Shown in pieces: positions 36,360-50,430 of a stretch of DNA of 64,000 nt. The position numbers and the translations under genes were made by a program. The first letter of the stretch is position 1; each line of letters opens with the position of its first letter. This DNA comes from Enterobacter sp. 10-1 (GTDB taxonomy: Bacteria > Pseudomonadota > Gammaproteobacteria > Enterobacterales > Enterobacteriaceae). Below the pieces are notes generated by a model. The model was given only the letters and a program-made list of their open reading frames with translations, was not told where the DNA came from and made no database searches. Location: the NCBI GenBank assembly GCA_002270295.1, contig NISF01000003.1, forward strand, positions 62,001 to 126,000, in the 5' to 3' direction.

Positions 36360-36404
36360 TCGGGCATCGGATACGGATACGGCGAGCGCCTTGTTACAGC
36401 CAGG

Positions 36405-36596
36405 CTATTCTCGGGTCGGCGTGACAACCGGGGCGGTGGATTGCTGCGACTCTTTTTTGTCCTGATGATGGTACCAGGCGCCGATAGAGGAGTAGACGAA
36501 ACGTCCAAAGAAAAAGATAAAGCTGATAAGCAGTACGATACGGGTCATGCGACGGTTAAATCGATGTCGTTTACGCATACTGGGTGCCTGACTCAC
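36405..36596 (-). CDS. yfgG: Small inner-membrane protein YfgG
   Basis: Sixty-three residues, the E. coli YfgG length, with a GTG start; AAGGA is correctly spaced seven bases before it. One predicted membrane segment (IVLLISFIFFFGRFVYSSIG, ~19-38) follows an Arg/Lys-rich head (RKRHRFNRR), with a Gln/Lys-rich tail outside. Function poorly defined; reports tie the E. coli gene to nickel/cobalt tolerance, recalled rather than shown here. It is divergent from yfgF. Confidence 0.85.
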   Translation of the reverse strand: MSQAPSMRKRHRFNRRMTRIVLLISFIFFFGRFVYSSIGAWYHHQDKKESQQSTAPVVTPTRE

Positions 36597-36804
36597 AAAA
36601 GGTTCCTTGAAGTATACCCATAACATGGGCGATAGGCGTATTAAGGCACAGGAAAGGTGCGGGGTCAATTGAAGAGGATGTAAAAATGCCTCCGACGAAG
36701 TATTACTTAATGTTATATAACATAATCGTTGCATTTACATGGTTTCTTTTTCCAGCGGCCTGCGGCAAAAAAATAAGCATTATTAATATTAGCTAAATGA
36801 TTTT

Positions 36805-36845
36805 TTGATTTATATCAACTGTCTGTTTTCGTTGGTAACTAGAAT
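36805..36845 (+). promoter_or_regulatory. Perfect FNR box and -10 upstream of yfgF
   Basis: TTGAT-N4-ATCAA at 36805-36818 matches the FNR consensus completely. A -10-like TAGAAT at 36840-36845 would place the start about 41 bases downstream of the box centre, the class II activator position. FNR control of E. coli yfgF in anaerobic growth has been reported. Confidence 0.72.
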
Positions 36846-36949
36846 CTCCAGCCAGTTCCGCGTCGTTATTCCTTACGCGGTTGAGATGGTTGGGTTGGAT
36901 GCCTGCCTGAATATACCCTGCTGGAGTTTGGGTTATCCGTAGAGCATCT

Positions 36950-39187
36950 ATGAGCATAATTAATCTGTACAGACAATATCGGGACAAATGGTGGGCGCTG
37001 CCGCTGGTGTTACCCACTCTTTTACTCCCCCTGACGCGATGGACAAACTCCTACGCTGAACTAAACGGTAATGAAGTTTCTCTTTACTATTTACCGCTGG
37101 CGCTGGTATTAAGCCTGATGCTGTTTTTTGGCTGGGACGCGCTGCCGGGCATTATCATCGGGCTGTGGTGCACGGTGGCCCGCGATATGGCTCCGGAAGA
37201 GGCGATTGGCGTTATCTTCCACTTTCTGATCCCGGTGGTGCTGTGCTGGGGCGGGTACCGCATTTTTGTTCCGCGCAGGCAGCAGATCTCTCACGGTAAC
37301 GTCGGCCTGATGCCGCAGAGGCTGTTCTGGCAAATGCTGCTGCCGTCGGCAATATTCCTCGTGCTCTCCCAGTTTGCCGAGTACCTTGGCCTTCATCCTC
37401 GCGCCACGGGCCTGATTGGCATCGACCCCTTTAGTTTACGATCGCTAATCACTTTTCAGGCGCTGATGGTCGGGTGTTTAACCGGCGTACCGCTGTGCTA
37501 TTTCCTGCTGCGCATTATTCGTAATCCATTACATATACGCGGATTTATTTCGCAAATTCGCCTGCAAATGGACCCTAAAATAAAGCTGCTTGAGTTTTTT
37601 TTATGGGCAATAACGTTGTTAATGTTATTGGTACTATTATTAATACCCTTGAGTAGTACCAGTACGATATTTAGCACAAATTATACATTATCATTACTTA
37701 TGCCGGTGATGCTGTGGGGCGCAATGCGCTTTGGCTATCGCTTTATCGCTCTGGTCTGGACGCCGGTATTAATTCTTATTATCCACTTTCATTATCGCTA
37801 TTTGCCGTTCTCGATTGGCTACAATAATCAGCTGGCTATCACCTCGTCCAGCTACCTGGTGTTCTCGTTTATTATCGCCTATATGGCCATGCTGGCGACG
37901 CAGCAGCGCCTGATCCACGCGCGGGTACGGCGAATGGCATTTCTCGACCCGGTGGTACATATGCCTAATTTACGCGCGCTAAGCCGGGCCCTCGAAAACT
38001 CATCGAGGTCGGTGCTGTGCTTTTTGCGCATCCCGGAGCTGGAGCTGCTGGGGCGGCACTATGGGGTGATGCTGCGTATTCAGTACAAGCAAAATCTGGC
38101 AGAACATCTTAGCGCCTTGCTTCAGCCGAATGAGGCCGTTCACCATCTCTCGGGGCACGACCTGGTTATCCGCATGAACTGCGACGATCATCAGGCGCGA
38201 ATTGAGGCGCTGGATAAGCACCTGAAGCAGTTTCGCTTTGTCTGGGACGGGATGCCGCTGCAGCCCGCGGTGGGCCTGAGCTACTGCAGCGTACGATCTC
38301 CGGTGAAGCATCTGTATTTGCTATTAGGTGAGCTGAATACCATTGCCGATATGTCGCTAACCAGCGGCCACCCGGAAAATATGCAGCGGCGGGGCGCAAC
38401 CCACGTCCAGCATGGGCTAAAAGATAAAGTGGCGATGATGAACCTGATCCTGCAGGCGCTGGAGCTGGACCGCTTCCGCCTGATGGCGCAGCCGATAGTC
38501 GGGATCCGCGGCGATAGCTACCATGAAGTGCTGTTGAGAATGGTGGGAGAGAATGGCGAAATCATCAGTCCGGACAGCTTCCTCCCGGTAGCCCACGAGT
38601 TTGGCCTCGCTTCGCGGATCGATCTTTGGGTGCTGGAAAATACGCTCTCCTTTATGAACCAGCATCGGCACGTCCTCCCGGGAATGCGGCTGGCGGTGAA
38701 TTTGTCGCCGGTGTCGGTAAGCCGCAGCCAGTTCCCTGAAGAGGTGGAGCAGCGGCTGGCGCGCTACGGGGTTGAGCCCTGGCAGCTGATATTCGAGCTG
38801 ACCGAAAATCACTCGTTAACCAACCCGCAGCAGGCGCGACAAACGCTGGCACATTTACAGGCGCTGGGATGCCGAGTGGCGATCGATGATTTTGGCACCG
38901 GCTATGCCAGCTACGCGCGCCTGAAAAGCCTGAACGTCGACCTGCTGAAAATCGACGGCAGCTTTATTCGTAACCTGGTCACCAGCAGCCTCGATTATCA
39001 GGTGGTGGCGTCTATTTGCCATCTGGCGCGGATGAAGAATATGCAGGTCGTGGCGGAGTATGTCGAAACGGCGGAGATTCGTCAGGCGGTGATATCGCTG
39101 GGTATCGACTATATGCAGGGGTATGAGATTGGCGAGCCCGTGCCGCTGGAGACGCTGGCTAACGTGGCCGCACCGGCGACGGCTTGA
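36950..39187 (+). CDS. yfgF: Cyclic-di-GMP phosphodiesterase YfgF (PdeF)
   Basis: Inner-membrane c-di-GMP phosphodiesterase, 745 residues. N-terminal MASE1 with about 8 membrane spans (~1-310), a degenerate GGDEF-like domain (~325-480) with SGHDL where GGDEF would be, and an EAL domain (~495-740) whose signature reads EVLLRM, with conserved NLSP, ELTEN, DDFGTGYAS, KIDGSFIR and VAEYVET. The GGDEF part is expected to be inactive or regulatory. A perfect FNR box lies upstream, so expression should rise without oxygen. Convergent with ppx. Confidence 0.94.
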   Translation: MSIINLYRQYRDKWWALPLVLPTLLLPLTRWTNSYAELNGNEVSLYYLPLALVLSLMLFFGWDALPGIIIGLWCTVARDMAPEEAIGVIFHFLIPVVLCWGGYRIFVPRRQQISHGNVGLMPQRLFWQMLLPSAIFLVLSQFAEYLGLHPRATGLIGIDPFSLRSLITFQALMVGCLTGVPLCYFLLRIIRNPLHIRGFISQIRLQMDPKIKLLEFFLWAITLLMLLVLLLIPLSSTSTIFSTNYTLSLLMPVMLWGAMRFGYRFIALVWTPVLILIIHFHYRYLPFSIGYNNQLAITSSSYLVFSFIIAYMAMLATQQRLIHARVRRMAFLDPVVHMPNLRALSRALENSSRSVLCFLRIPELELLGRHYGVMLRIQYKQNLAEHLSALLQPNEAVHHLSGHDLVIRMNCDDHQARIEALDKHLKQFRFVWDGMPLQPAVGLSYCSVRSPVKHLYLLLGELNTIADMSLTSGHPENMQRRGATHVQHGLKDKVAMMNLILQALELDRFRLMAQPIVGIRGDSYHEVLLRMVGENGEIISPDSFLPVAHEFGLASRIDLWVLENTLSFMNQHRHVLPGMRLAVNLSPVSVSRSQFPEEVEQRLARYGVEPWQLIFELTENHSLTNPQQARQTLAHLQALGCRVAIDDFGTGYASYARLKSLNVDLLKIDGSFIRNLVTSSLDYQVVASICHLARMKNMQVVAEYVETAEIRQAVISLGIDYMQGYEIGEPVPLETLANVAAPATA

Positions 39188-39198
39188 CTGCTGAAAAG

Positions 39199-39223
39199 TG
39201 GCCGGACGCGGAGCGCCCGGCCA
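39199..39223. terminator. GC hairpin between yfgF and ppx
   Basis: Arms TGGCCGGaCGC and GCGcCCGGCCA pair with two mismatches in the gap between two convergent stops; no long T-run on either side. Confidence 0.6.
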
Positions 39224-39228
39224 GCCTG

Positions 39229-40761
39229 CTAGCTATCAGGCTCTTCTTCGGCAATTTTCAGCAGCCAGTCAGGCACGCCTTCCCAGTACTGCTGCTCTTT
39301 TTCCAGATCGAGCAGCACCAGCGCATTTTGGCTAAACCAGTCGTGCGGAAACACCAGCGTCCAGTGGTTGGCTTCGGTCTTCAAGGTCAGCGTCGGCGGC
39401 GTTGTCGTCGCCTGGCGCTGGTTGTTCAGCAGAATGCCGAGGCGCAAGAGCTGAATTAACGGCAGGAACTGCTTTTTCTTAAACAGCGTAAAGCGCGGCA
39501 AATCATCGAGCTTGATAGCCTTGCGGTGATAGCGCACCAGCGTGGCCATCAGCATCTGCTGCTCCTGATTGAAGCCGGGCAAATCGCTGTTCTGCAGGAT
39601 ATACGCCGAGTGGCGATGCATACCGCTGTGGTTAATATTCAGCCCCACTTCGTGCAGCATCACCGCCCATTTTAGCAGCGCCGACAGGTTCGGGTTGTCG
39701 AGCTTGGGGTTCTGATCCTGCCACTGCTCAAAGATGTGGGTGGTGGTTTCCAGCACCCGACGCGCCTGTTCGCGGTCGATATTGTACTGGTTTGCCAGGC
39801 TTTGCGCGGTGCGGCTGCGGATATCCTGATGGCGGAAGCGCCCCTCCATCTCGTACAGCACGCCTTCGCGCAGCGCCCCGTCCGACAGGCGCAGCTCTTT
39901 GATGGCCAGCGCATCGAACACGCCGCACAGAATAGCCAGCCCCGGCGCAAATACCGCCTTGCGCTCTTCAGAGAGGCCCGGCAGGCTCAGCGAGTCGAAG
40001 TTTTTATATTTCAGCAGCTCAGCGACCAGCATTTCAAGGCGTTCAGGCGTGATAAAGCCGTCCTTCTCGCCCATAGCGATCAGCACTTCCTGAGCGGCCT
40101 TAATGGTCCCGGAAGCGCCCAGCGCCACGGTCCAGCCCTGGATGCGGAACTGCCATGCCAGCGTTTCCAGCTTTTGCACCGCCGACAGGCGCGCGCGCTG
40201 GAAATTCTCTTTGTTGATGATGCCGCCCGGGAAGTAAATCTGCGAGAAGCTGACGCAGCCCATTCTGCGGCTTTCGACCAGACGCGGTTCGAAATCCTCG
40301 CCGATGACCAGCTCGGTTGAACCGCCGCCGATATCAATGACCAGCTTGCGGCCGCGCTCGGGCTGAGTATGTTCGACGCCCATAAAAATCAGGCGCGCCT
40401 CTTCATTACCGGAGATTATCTCTATCGGATAGGGGATAACCTGCTCCGCGCGCTTGAGAAACTCAGCCGCGTTTGTCGCCTGGCGTAGCGTATGCGTCCC
40501 GACGATGCAGACGCTGGCGGGCGCAAAGCCCTGCAGGCGTTCGGCAAACAGCGACAGGCAGCTAAGCCCGCGCGCAATCGCCTCTTCGCTGAGCACGGAG
40601 TTTTCATCCAGACCATCGGCCAGATGAACCCGCTGTTTAAGGCGACCGATGATCTGCATTGCCCCGTCGACGACACGGGCGATCACCATATGAAAACTGT
40701 TTGAACCAAGGTCGACCGCAGCAAACTCCTGGGGCCGAGGGGCTTTTTCGTTTATAGGCAT
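39229..40761 (-). CDS. ppx: Exopolyphosphatase
   Basis: Processive exopolyphosphatase releasing phosphate from polyP, which can also hydrolyse pppGpp; 510 residues. Ppx/GppA fold: [11 protein letters not shown] near the N-terminus and GGGSTELV (~143-150) bind the phosphate chain; the HD-type C-terminal domain has [19 protein letters not shown]. It follows ppk by three bases, so the synthase and its opposite enzyme are co-expressed. Confidence 0.97.
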   Translation of the reverse strand: MPINEKAPRPQEFAAVDLGSNSFHMVIARVVDGAMQIIGRLKQRVHLADGLDENSVLSEEAIARGLSCLSLFAERLQGFAPASVCIVGTHTLRQATNAAEFLKRAEQVIPYPIEIISGNEEARLIFMGVEHTQPERGRKLVIDIGGGSTELVIGEDFEPRLVESRRMGCVSFSQIYFPGGIINKENFQRARLSAVQKLETLAWQFRIQGWTVALGASGTIKAAQEVLIAMGEKDGFITPERLEMLVAELLKYKNFDSLSLPGLSEERKAVFAPGLAILCGVFDALAIKELRLSDGALREGVLYEMEGRFRHQDIRSRTAQSLANQYNIDREQARRVLETTTHIFEQWQDQNPKLDNPNLSALLKWAVMLHEVGLNINHSGMHRHSAYILQNSDLPGFNQEQQMLMATLVRYHRKAIKLDDLPRFTLFKKKQFLPLIQLLRLGILLNNQRQATTTPPTLTLKTEANHWTLVFPHDWFSQNALVLLDLEKEQQYWEGVPDWLLKIAEEEPDS

Positions 40762-40764
40762 AGG

Positions 40765-42825
40765 TTAATCGGGCTGTTCGAGTGATTTGAGATAGTCATA
40801 GATCGCCATCTGAGCGCGAACTTTACGGCGGTTGCCGCGCGGCACGTAGCTATTACTCAGTTCTTTATCAAGATAGCGTGCTTTCACCGTGTCGTTGAAC
40901 AAGATGTCAAAAATATCCAGCACCCGCTGTTTCAGACGCGGGTCCAGCAGCGGCGCGGCGACTTCGATGCGGTAGTCAATATTGCGCGTCATCCAGTCAG
41001 CGGAAGAGAGCCAGACCTGCTTATCGCCGCCGTTTTCAAAGACATAGACGCGGTCGTGCTCAAGGAAGCGGTCAACGATGCTGGTGACGCGAATATTGTC
41101 GCTAATCCCCTCAAGCCCTGGGATCAGGGAGCACATCCCGCGGATTAGCAGGTTAACGGGAACGCCGGAGCTTGAGGCCGCATAGAGGCGGTCAACCAGG
41201 CCCTTATCGACCAGGTTGTTCAGCTTAAGGGTGATCCCGGAGGGCTGGCCGTTCTGGGCGTTAGCAATTTCCCGATCGATCATCTCATACAGCAGGCGAC
41301 GCGAGTTCTGCGGCGAAACCAGCAGGTAGTCAAAGCTAACCGGACGATATGGGTTTTCGATAAAGTTGAACACGCGACGGACTTCATTGGTAATACGCGC
41401 ATCCGCGGTGATCAGGGAGTAATCGGTATACAGACGCGCGGTTTTTTCGTTGAAGTTACCGGTACCGATATGGGCGTAGCGGACAACCTCGTCGCCCTCT
41501 TTACGTGAAATCAGGAACAGCTTGGCGTGGATCTTCAGCCCCGGGGCGGAAAAGATAACGTGCACGCCGGCTTCAGTCAGGCGTTTCGCCCAATGAATGT
41601 TGGCCTCTTCGTCAAAGCGCGCCTGCAGCTCGACCACCACGGTGACTTTTTTACCGTTGTGGGCGGCGTGAATCATGGAATCGATAATCCGCGAGTCTTT
41701 GGCGACGCGGTAAATATTGATTTTGATCGCCAGCACGCTGGGGTCGAAGGAGGCCTGACGCAGCAGTTCCAGCACGTGCTCAAAGGTGTGGTACGGGTAG
41801 TAGAGCAGCACGTCGCGTTCGCGAATAGCGTCGAACCCGTTGCGGAACTTATCAAACCAGGTGTGGCGCAGACGCGGCAGCGGTTTGTTGACCAGGTTAG
41901 CTTTGCCGACGTTCGGGAAGCCGATAAAGTCTTTAAAGTTGTGGTAGCGGCCGCCCGGCAGCATTGAGTCATAGCGCGAAATCGAGAACATTGCCCGCAG
42001 CATTTCGACCATCGCGTCCGGCATATCGCGCTGGTAAACGAAGCGTACTGGTTCGGCGGTGAGACGCTGCTTCAGGCTGGAGGACATCAGCTCCATCAGG
42101 CTCGATTCCATCTCGTGCACCAGATCGTACTCGGCGTCGCGGGTCATCTTCATCGAATAGGCGTTCAGCGTATCGTAATCGAAGAAGCCTTTAAAAATAT
42201 CATCCAGGCAGTAGCGCAGAATGTTATCAAGCAGGATCATCGGCTTACGGCGGCGCGGGGCTTCCGGCGGCAGGTTAACAAAGCGCGGAACCTTATCTGA
42301 CGGAATTTCCAGCAGGGCGTAGTTAACGGTTTCGCCGCGAATGATTTCCACCGCCAGATAGGTGTAATCATCTTTCAAAAACTGGATCAGGTCCGTTTCG
42401 CGGTTAATCAAAATAGGGGTAATGTGCTGGCGCAGGTACTGTTTAAAGTAGTTGCGCAGCCAGGACTGCTGATTGACCGACAGCTGGCGTTCGTTGATCA
42501 GGAAGATCTGATTACGCGCCATCTCCAGCAGCAGCTCGTTATACAGGCTGTCAAACTCCTGGTCGGCCTTCAGGACCCGGGCCTGAATTTTACCTAACAG
42601 GTGGCGAGAATGGGCGGTACTGCCTTGCTCTTCACTGATGATGATGCGGCGCTTGAGTTCAGCGAAGCGCACTTTATAAAATTCATCGAGGTTGTTGGAG
42701 TAAATTCCCAAAAAGCGCATGCGCTCAATCAGTGGGTTGCTTTTATCCGCCGCTTCCTGAAGTACGCGTTCGTTAAAGGACAACCAGCTGAGTTCTTTCT
42801 CGATGTATAGCTTTTCCTGGCCCAT
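40765..42825 (-). CDS. ppk: Polyphosphate kinase 1
   Basis: Reversibly makes inorganic polyphosphate from ATP; 686 residues. The N-terminal helical domain is [17 protein letters not shown]; the C-terminal PLD-like catalytic domains contain [11 protein letters not shown] (the phosphorylated His, ~433) and a second His in [10 protein letters not shown] (~452). A pho-box-like site lies upstream. Operon with ppx. Confidence 0.97.
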   Translation of the reverse strand: MGQEKLYIEKELSWLSFNERVLQEAADKSNPLIERMRFLGIYSNNLDEFYKVRFAELKRRIIISEEQGSTAHSRHLLGKIQARVLKADQEFDSLYNELLLEMARNQIFLINERQLSVNQQSWLRNYFKQYLRQHITPILINRETDLIQFLKDDYTYLAVEIIRGETVNYALLEIPSDKVPRFVNLPPEAPRRRKPMILLDNILRYCLDDIFKGFFDYDTLNAYSMKMTRDAEYDLVHEMESSLMELMSSSLKQRLTAEPVRFVYQRDMPDAMVEMLRAMFSISRYDSMLPGGRYHNFKDFIGFPNVGKANLVNKPLPRLRHTWFDKFRNGFDAIRERDVLLYYPYHTFEHVLELLRQASFDPSVLAIKINIYRVAKDSRIIDSMIHAAHNGKKVTVVVELQARFDEEANIHWAKRLTEAGVHVIFSAPGLKIHAKLFLISRKEGDEVVRYAHIGTGNFNEKTARLYTDYSLITADARITNEVRRVFNFIENPYRPVSFDYLLVSPQNSRRLLYEMIDREIANAQNGQPSGITLKLNNLVDKGLVDRLYAASSSGVPVNLLIRGMCSLIPGLEGISDNIRVTSIVDRFLEHDRVYVFENGGDKQVWLSSADWMTRNIDYRIEVAAPLLDPRLKQRVLDIFDILFNDTVKARYLDKELSNSYVPRGNRRKVRAQMAIYDYLKSLEQPD

Positions 42826-42897
42826 TACAACTCACACTCCGGTTGATTGATGTTGCATTTTCATTATGGCGAGCTTTGCCATTGAATGTCCAACTAT

Positions 42898-42915
42898 GTC
42901 AAAGAAGTATGACAG
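42898..42915 (-). promoter_or_regulatory. Pho-box-like site upstream of ppk
   Basis: On the ppk strand the sequence reads CTGTCAT-N4-CTTTGAC, a direct repeat with 11-base period: the first half is perfect and the second matches five of seven PhoB positions. PhoB control of ppk is described in E. coli. The rest of this ppk/purN intergenic region shows no further feature apart from the purN terminator. Confidence 0.55.
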
Positions 42916-43071
42916 TTTTCTTTCAACGCGCTGCGAAGAAAAGGCGGTCGCTTTCCTTTGCTCATTCTGTGTGCAAAATGCGGTAATTCAGCCGATCGCT
43001 GTCGCGCGTCAGGCGCCAAAACGCGTCTGCGGCTGAAGGTCCTGGCGCAGATAAACAATGGCAGCAGGGAC

Positions 43072-43105
43072 AAAAAAAACGCCTCTGACGGATGCGAGAG
43101 GCGTT
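43072..43105 (-). terminator. Intrinsic terminator after purN
   Basis: On the minus strand, stem AACGCCTCT/AGAGGCGTT followed by a run of T, six bases after the purN stop. Confidence 0.88.
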
Positions 43106-43110
43106 ATCGA

Positions 43111-47385
<4,275 letters not shown>

Positions 47386-47405
47386 ACCGGCCTGAAGCCC
47401 CGTGA

Positions 47406-47430
47406 AACCCCGCCTGCGCGGGGTTTTTTT
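47406..47430 (+). terminator. Intrinsic terminator after the bgl operon
   Basis: Stem AACCCCGC/GCGGGGTT with a 4-base loop and a T-run. Confidence 0.9.
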
Positions 47431-47519
47431 ATTTTGATTTATACTGGCTCAGGCAGCGCAAAGCATTTTGGTTGATCCCGGTCAAACATATCGGCTATGG
47501 CGCAAATGGGAAAAAGCGG

Positions 47520-47541
47520 TATAATCCCGCGATTTTTTTTG
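47520..47541 (+). promoter_or_regulatory. upp promoter and UTP-sensitive start site
   Basis: A -10 TATAAT (47520-47525) is followed by the initially transcribed sequence GATTTTTTTTG (47531-47541), the arrangement known from E. coli upp. High UTP favours starts that slip on the T-run and release as poly(U) transcripts; low UTP favours productive starts. The -35 is weak. Confidence 0.72.
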
Positions 47542-47567
47542 TGGCTGCCCCTCAGAGGAGAAAGAGA

Positions 47568-48194
47568 ATGAAGATTGTGGAAGTGAAACACCCACTCGTC
47601 AAACACAAGCTGGGCCTGATGCGTGAGCACGACATCAGCACCAAACGCTTCCGTGAACTCGCCTCAGAGGTTGGTAGCTTACTAACTTATGAAGCCACCG
47701 CCGACCTGGAGACCGAAAGGGTCACCATCGAAGGCTGGAATGGCCCGGTCGAAGTTGAGCAGATCAAAGGTAAGAAAATCACCGTCGTACCTATTCTGCG
47801 CGCCGGCCTCGGCATGATGGAAGGCGTTCTGGAACACGTTCCGAGCGCGCGCATCAGCGTCGTTGGGATCTACCGTAATGAAGAAACCCTTGAGCCGGTG
47901 CCTTACTTCCAGAAGCTGGTATCCAATATCGACGAACGTATGGCGCTGGTGGTTGACCCGATGCTGGCAACCGGCGGTTCGATGATCGCCACTATCGACC
48001 TGCTGAAAAAAGCGGGCTGCTCCAGCATCAAGGTGCTGGTTCTGGTTGCCGCTCCGGAAGGGATTGCCGCGCTGGAGAAAGCGCACCCGGACGTCGAGAT
48101 GTACACCGCGTCCATTGACCAGGGCCTCAACGAGCACGGATATATTATTCCCGGCCTCGGCGATGCCGGCGATAAGATTTTTGGTACCAAGTAA
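47568..48194 (+). CDS. upp: Uracil phosphoribosyltransferase
   Basis: Makes UMP from uracil and PRPP in pyrimidine salvage, 208 residues. The start [19 protein letters not shown] is preceded by GAGGAGAAAGAGA. PRPP-binding loop [15 protein letters not shown] (~130-144) and C-terminal uracil-binding [11 protein letters not shown] are intact. uraA, which imports uracil, follows after a strong terminator-like hairpin, so the two may be partly uncoupled. Confidence 0.98.
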   Translation: MKIVEVKHPLVKHKLGLMREHDISTKRFRELASEVGSLLTYEATADLETERVTIEGWNGPVEVEQIKGKKITVVPILRAGLGMMEGVLEHVPSARISVVGIYRNEETLEPVPYFQKLVSNIDERMALVVDPMLATGGSMIATIDLLKKAGCSSIKVLVLVAAPEGIAALEKAHPDVEMYTASIDQGLNEHGYIIPGLGDAGDKIFGTK

Positions 48195-48210
48195 TTGAAG
48201 CATTAATAAG

Positions 48211-48239
48211 AAGCCGACTTTAAGAGTCGGCTTTTTTTT
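48211..48239 (+). terminator. Intrinsic terminator between upp and uraA
   Basis: Stem AAGCCGACT/AGTCGGCTT with a 4-base loop and eight T. uraA starts 52 bases later, so transcription into uraA must bypass it or restart. Confidence 0.87.
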
Positions 48240-48290
48240 GAATCAAACACGCCAACAACAACTAATAAACGACACTCAGAGGAAAACACT

Positions 48291-49589
48291 ATGACGCGCC
48301 GCGCAATCGGGGTGAGTGAAAGACCGCCGCTTTTACAGACAATCCCGCTAAGTTTGCAACATCTGTTCGCCATGTTTGGCGCTACGGTGTTGGTGCCAGT
48401 CCTGTTTCACATCAACCCGGCTACCGTTCTGCTGTTTAACGGTATCGGCACGCTGCTGTACCTGTTTATCTGTAAGGGCAAAATTCCGGCCTATCTGGGA
48501 TCGAGCTTTGCGTTTATCTCCCCGGTTCTGCTGCTGCTCCCGCTGGGTTACGAGGTTGCGCTGGGCGGCTTTATTATGTGCGGCGTGCTGTTCTGCATCG
48601 TCTCCTTTATTGTTAAAAAGGCTGGCACCGGCTGGCTGGACGTGATGTTCCCGCCGGCGGCCATGGGGGCTATCGTCGCGGTTATCGGCCTTGAGCTGGC
48701 CGGCGTTGCGGCGAATATGGCCGGCCTGCTGCCCGCTGACGGGCAGTCTCCCGATAGCAAAACCATTATTATCTCGATGGTGACGCTGGCGGTGACTGTC
48801 TTCGGTTCGGTGCTGTTCCGCGGTTTCATGGCCATCATCCCGATTCTTATCGGCGTGCTGGTGGGCTACGCGCTCTCCTTCGTGATGGGCGTTGTCGACA
48901 CCACTCCCATCGCCGAGGCGCACTGGTTTGCGCTGCCGACCTTCTACACGCCGCGCTTTGAGTGGTTTGCGATTTTCACCATCCTGCCCGCCGCGCTGGT
49001 GGTGATTGCCGAGCACGTGGGGCATCTGGTGGTGACGGCGAATATTGTTAAAAAGGATCTGATCCGCGATCCCGGCCTGCACCGCTCGATGTTTGCCAAC
49101 GGCCTGTCGACGATGATCTCCGGCTTCTTCGGCTCGACGCCCAACACGACCTACGGTGAAAACATTGGCGTGATGGCGATTACCCGCGTCTACAGTACCT
49201 GGGTTATCGGCGGGGCGGCGATTATCGCCATTCTGCTCTCCTGCGTCGGCAAGCTGGCGGCAGCCATTCAGATCATCCCGCTGCCGGTAATGGGCGGCGT
49301 ATCGCTGCTGCTGTACGGGGTGATCGGCGCCTCGGGTATCCGCGTGCTGATCGAATCCAAGGTCGATTACAACAAGGCGCAGAATTTGATTCTGACCTCG
49401 GTGATTTTGATCATTGGCGTCAGCGGCGCGAAGGTGCACATCGGCGCGGCGGAGCTGAAAGGCATGGCGCTGGCCACGATCGTTGGCGTCGCCCTGAGCC
49501 TGATCTTCAAATTAATTAGCGTCCTGCGTCCGGAAGAGGTGGTTCTGGACGCGGCTGATGCGGTTGATGAAGCCGAGGCAAAACGCTGA
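48291..49589 (+). CDS. uraA: Uracil:H+ symporter UraA
   Basis: Nucleobase/ascorbate transporter (NCS2) family, 432 residues with about 14 membrane segments. Family motifs: LQHLFAMFGATVLVP near the N-terminus, ALVVIAEHVGHLVVT with the substrate-binding Glu and His (~240-250), and GSTPNTTYGENIGV (~280-295). Acidic C-terminal tail. Imports uracil across the inner membrane for upp. Confidence 0.97.
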   Translation: MTRRAIGVSERPPLLQTIPLSLQHLFAMFGATVLVPVLFHINPATVLLFNGIGTLLYLFICKGKIPAYLGSSFAFISPVLLLLPLGYEVALGGFIMCGVLFCIVSFIVKKAGTGWLDVMFPPAAMGAIVAVIGLELAGVAANMAGLLPADGQSPDSKTIIISMVTLAVTVFGSVLFRGFMAIIPILIGVLVGYALSFVMGVVDTTPIAEAHWFALPTFYTPRFEWFAIFTILPAALVVIAEHVGHLVVTANIVKKDLIRDPGLHRSMFANGLSTMISGFFGSTPNTTYGENIGVMAITRVYSTWVIGGAAIIAILLSCVGKLAAAIQIIPLPVMGGVSLLLYGVIGASGIRVLIESKVDYNKAQNLILTSVILIIGVSGAKVHIGAAELKGMALATIVGVALSLIFKLISVLRPEEVVLDAADAVDEAEAKR

Positions 49590-49683
49590 TCCTCCAACCG
49601 GGTGGCGATCCCGCCCGGTTCTCTCACGGCAGACTTCGTGATAAACTCTCCGCGTTTTTCTGTCAGTCTATGATGAGGTCCAT

Positions 49684-50385
49684 CTGAACGCACCGGCACA
49701 GCTCTCCTTGCCACTGTACCTTCCTGACGATGAAACTTTTGCGAGTTTTTGGCCGGGTGGTAATCCTTCTCTTCTTGCTGCCTTACAGAACGTTCTGCGG
49801 CAGGAGCATAGCGGGTACATCTACATCTGGTCGCGTGAAGGCGCGGGGCGCAGTCACCTGCTACATGCCGCCTGTGCGGAGCTTTCCCAGCGCGGCGATG
49901 CGGTGGGCTACGTTCCGCTGGATAAGCGTACGTGGTTTGTTCCGGAAGTGCTGGAGGGGATGGAGCAGCTTTCGCTGGTTTGTATCGATAATATCGAATG
50001 CGCGGCCGGCGATGAGCCGTGGGAGATGGCAATCTTCAATCTTTACAACCGGATCCTGGAATCGGGCAAAACCCGCCTGCTGATCACCGGCGATAGCCCT
50101 CCGCGTCAGCTCAATCTTGGCCTGGCGGATTTGGCATCGCGCCTCGACTGGGGACAAATCTATAAGCTGCAGCCGTTATCCGATGAAGACAAGCTGCAGG
50201 CGCTGCAGCTGCGCGCGCGGCTGCGCGGTTTTGAAATGCCGGAAGACGTCTGCCGGTTCCTGCTCAAGCGCCTGGATCGCGAAATGCGCTCGCTGTTTAT
50301 GACGCTCGATCAGCTCGATCGCGCTTCTATTACCGCCCAACGCAAGCTGACCATTCCCTTCGTTAAAGAGATCCTCAAGCTCTAG
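49684..50385 (+). CDS. hda: DnaA regulatory inactivator Hda (CTG start)
   Basis: AAA+ protein that, on the DNA-loaded sliding clamp, stimulates DnaA-ATP hydrolysis (RIDA). The CTG at 49684 (read [12 protein letters not shown]) is chosen because it restores the clamp-binding motif QLSLPLY at residues 6-12, gives the family 233 residues, and has GAGG seven bases upstream; no ATG does. Walker A-like GAGRSH (~54-59) and Walker B-like LVCIDN follow. Encoded after uraA with a 94-base gap. Confidence 0.93.
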   Translation: MNAPAQLSLPLYLPDDETFASFWPGGNPSLLAALQNVLRQEHSGYIYIWSREGAGRSHLLHAACAELSQRGDAVGYVPLDKRTWFVPEVLEGMEQLSLVCIDNIECAAGDEPWEMAIFNLYNRILESGKTRLLITGDSPPRQLNLGLADLASRLDWGQIYKLQPLSDEDKLQALQLRARLRGFEMPEDVCRFLLKRLDREMRSLFMTLDQLDRASITAQRKLTIPFVKEILKL

Positions 50386-50402
50386 CGAGCCGCGCGGGTT
50401 CC

Positions 50403-50423
50403 GCGCCATCATGACGATGGCGC
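50403..50423. terminator. Hairpin between hda and yfgD
   Basis: Perfect 8-bp stem GCGCCATC/GATGGCGC with a 5-base loop between two convergent genes; T-tracts are short. Confidence 0.6.
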
Positions 50424-50430
50424 ATCTTGC

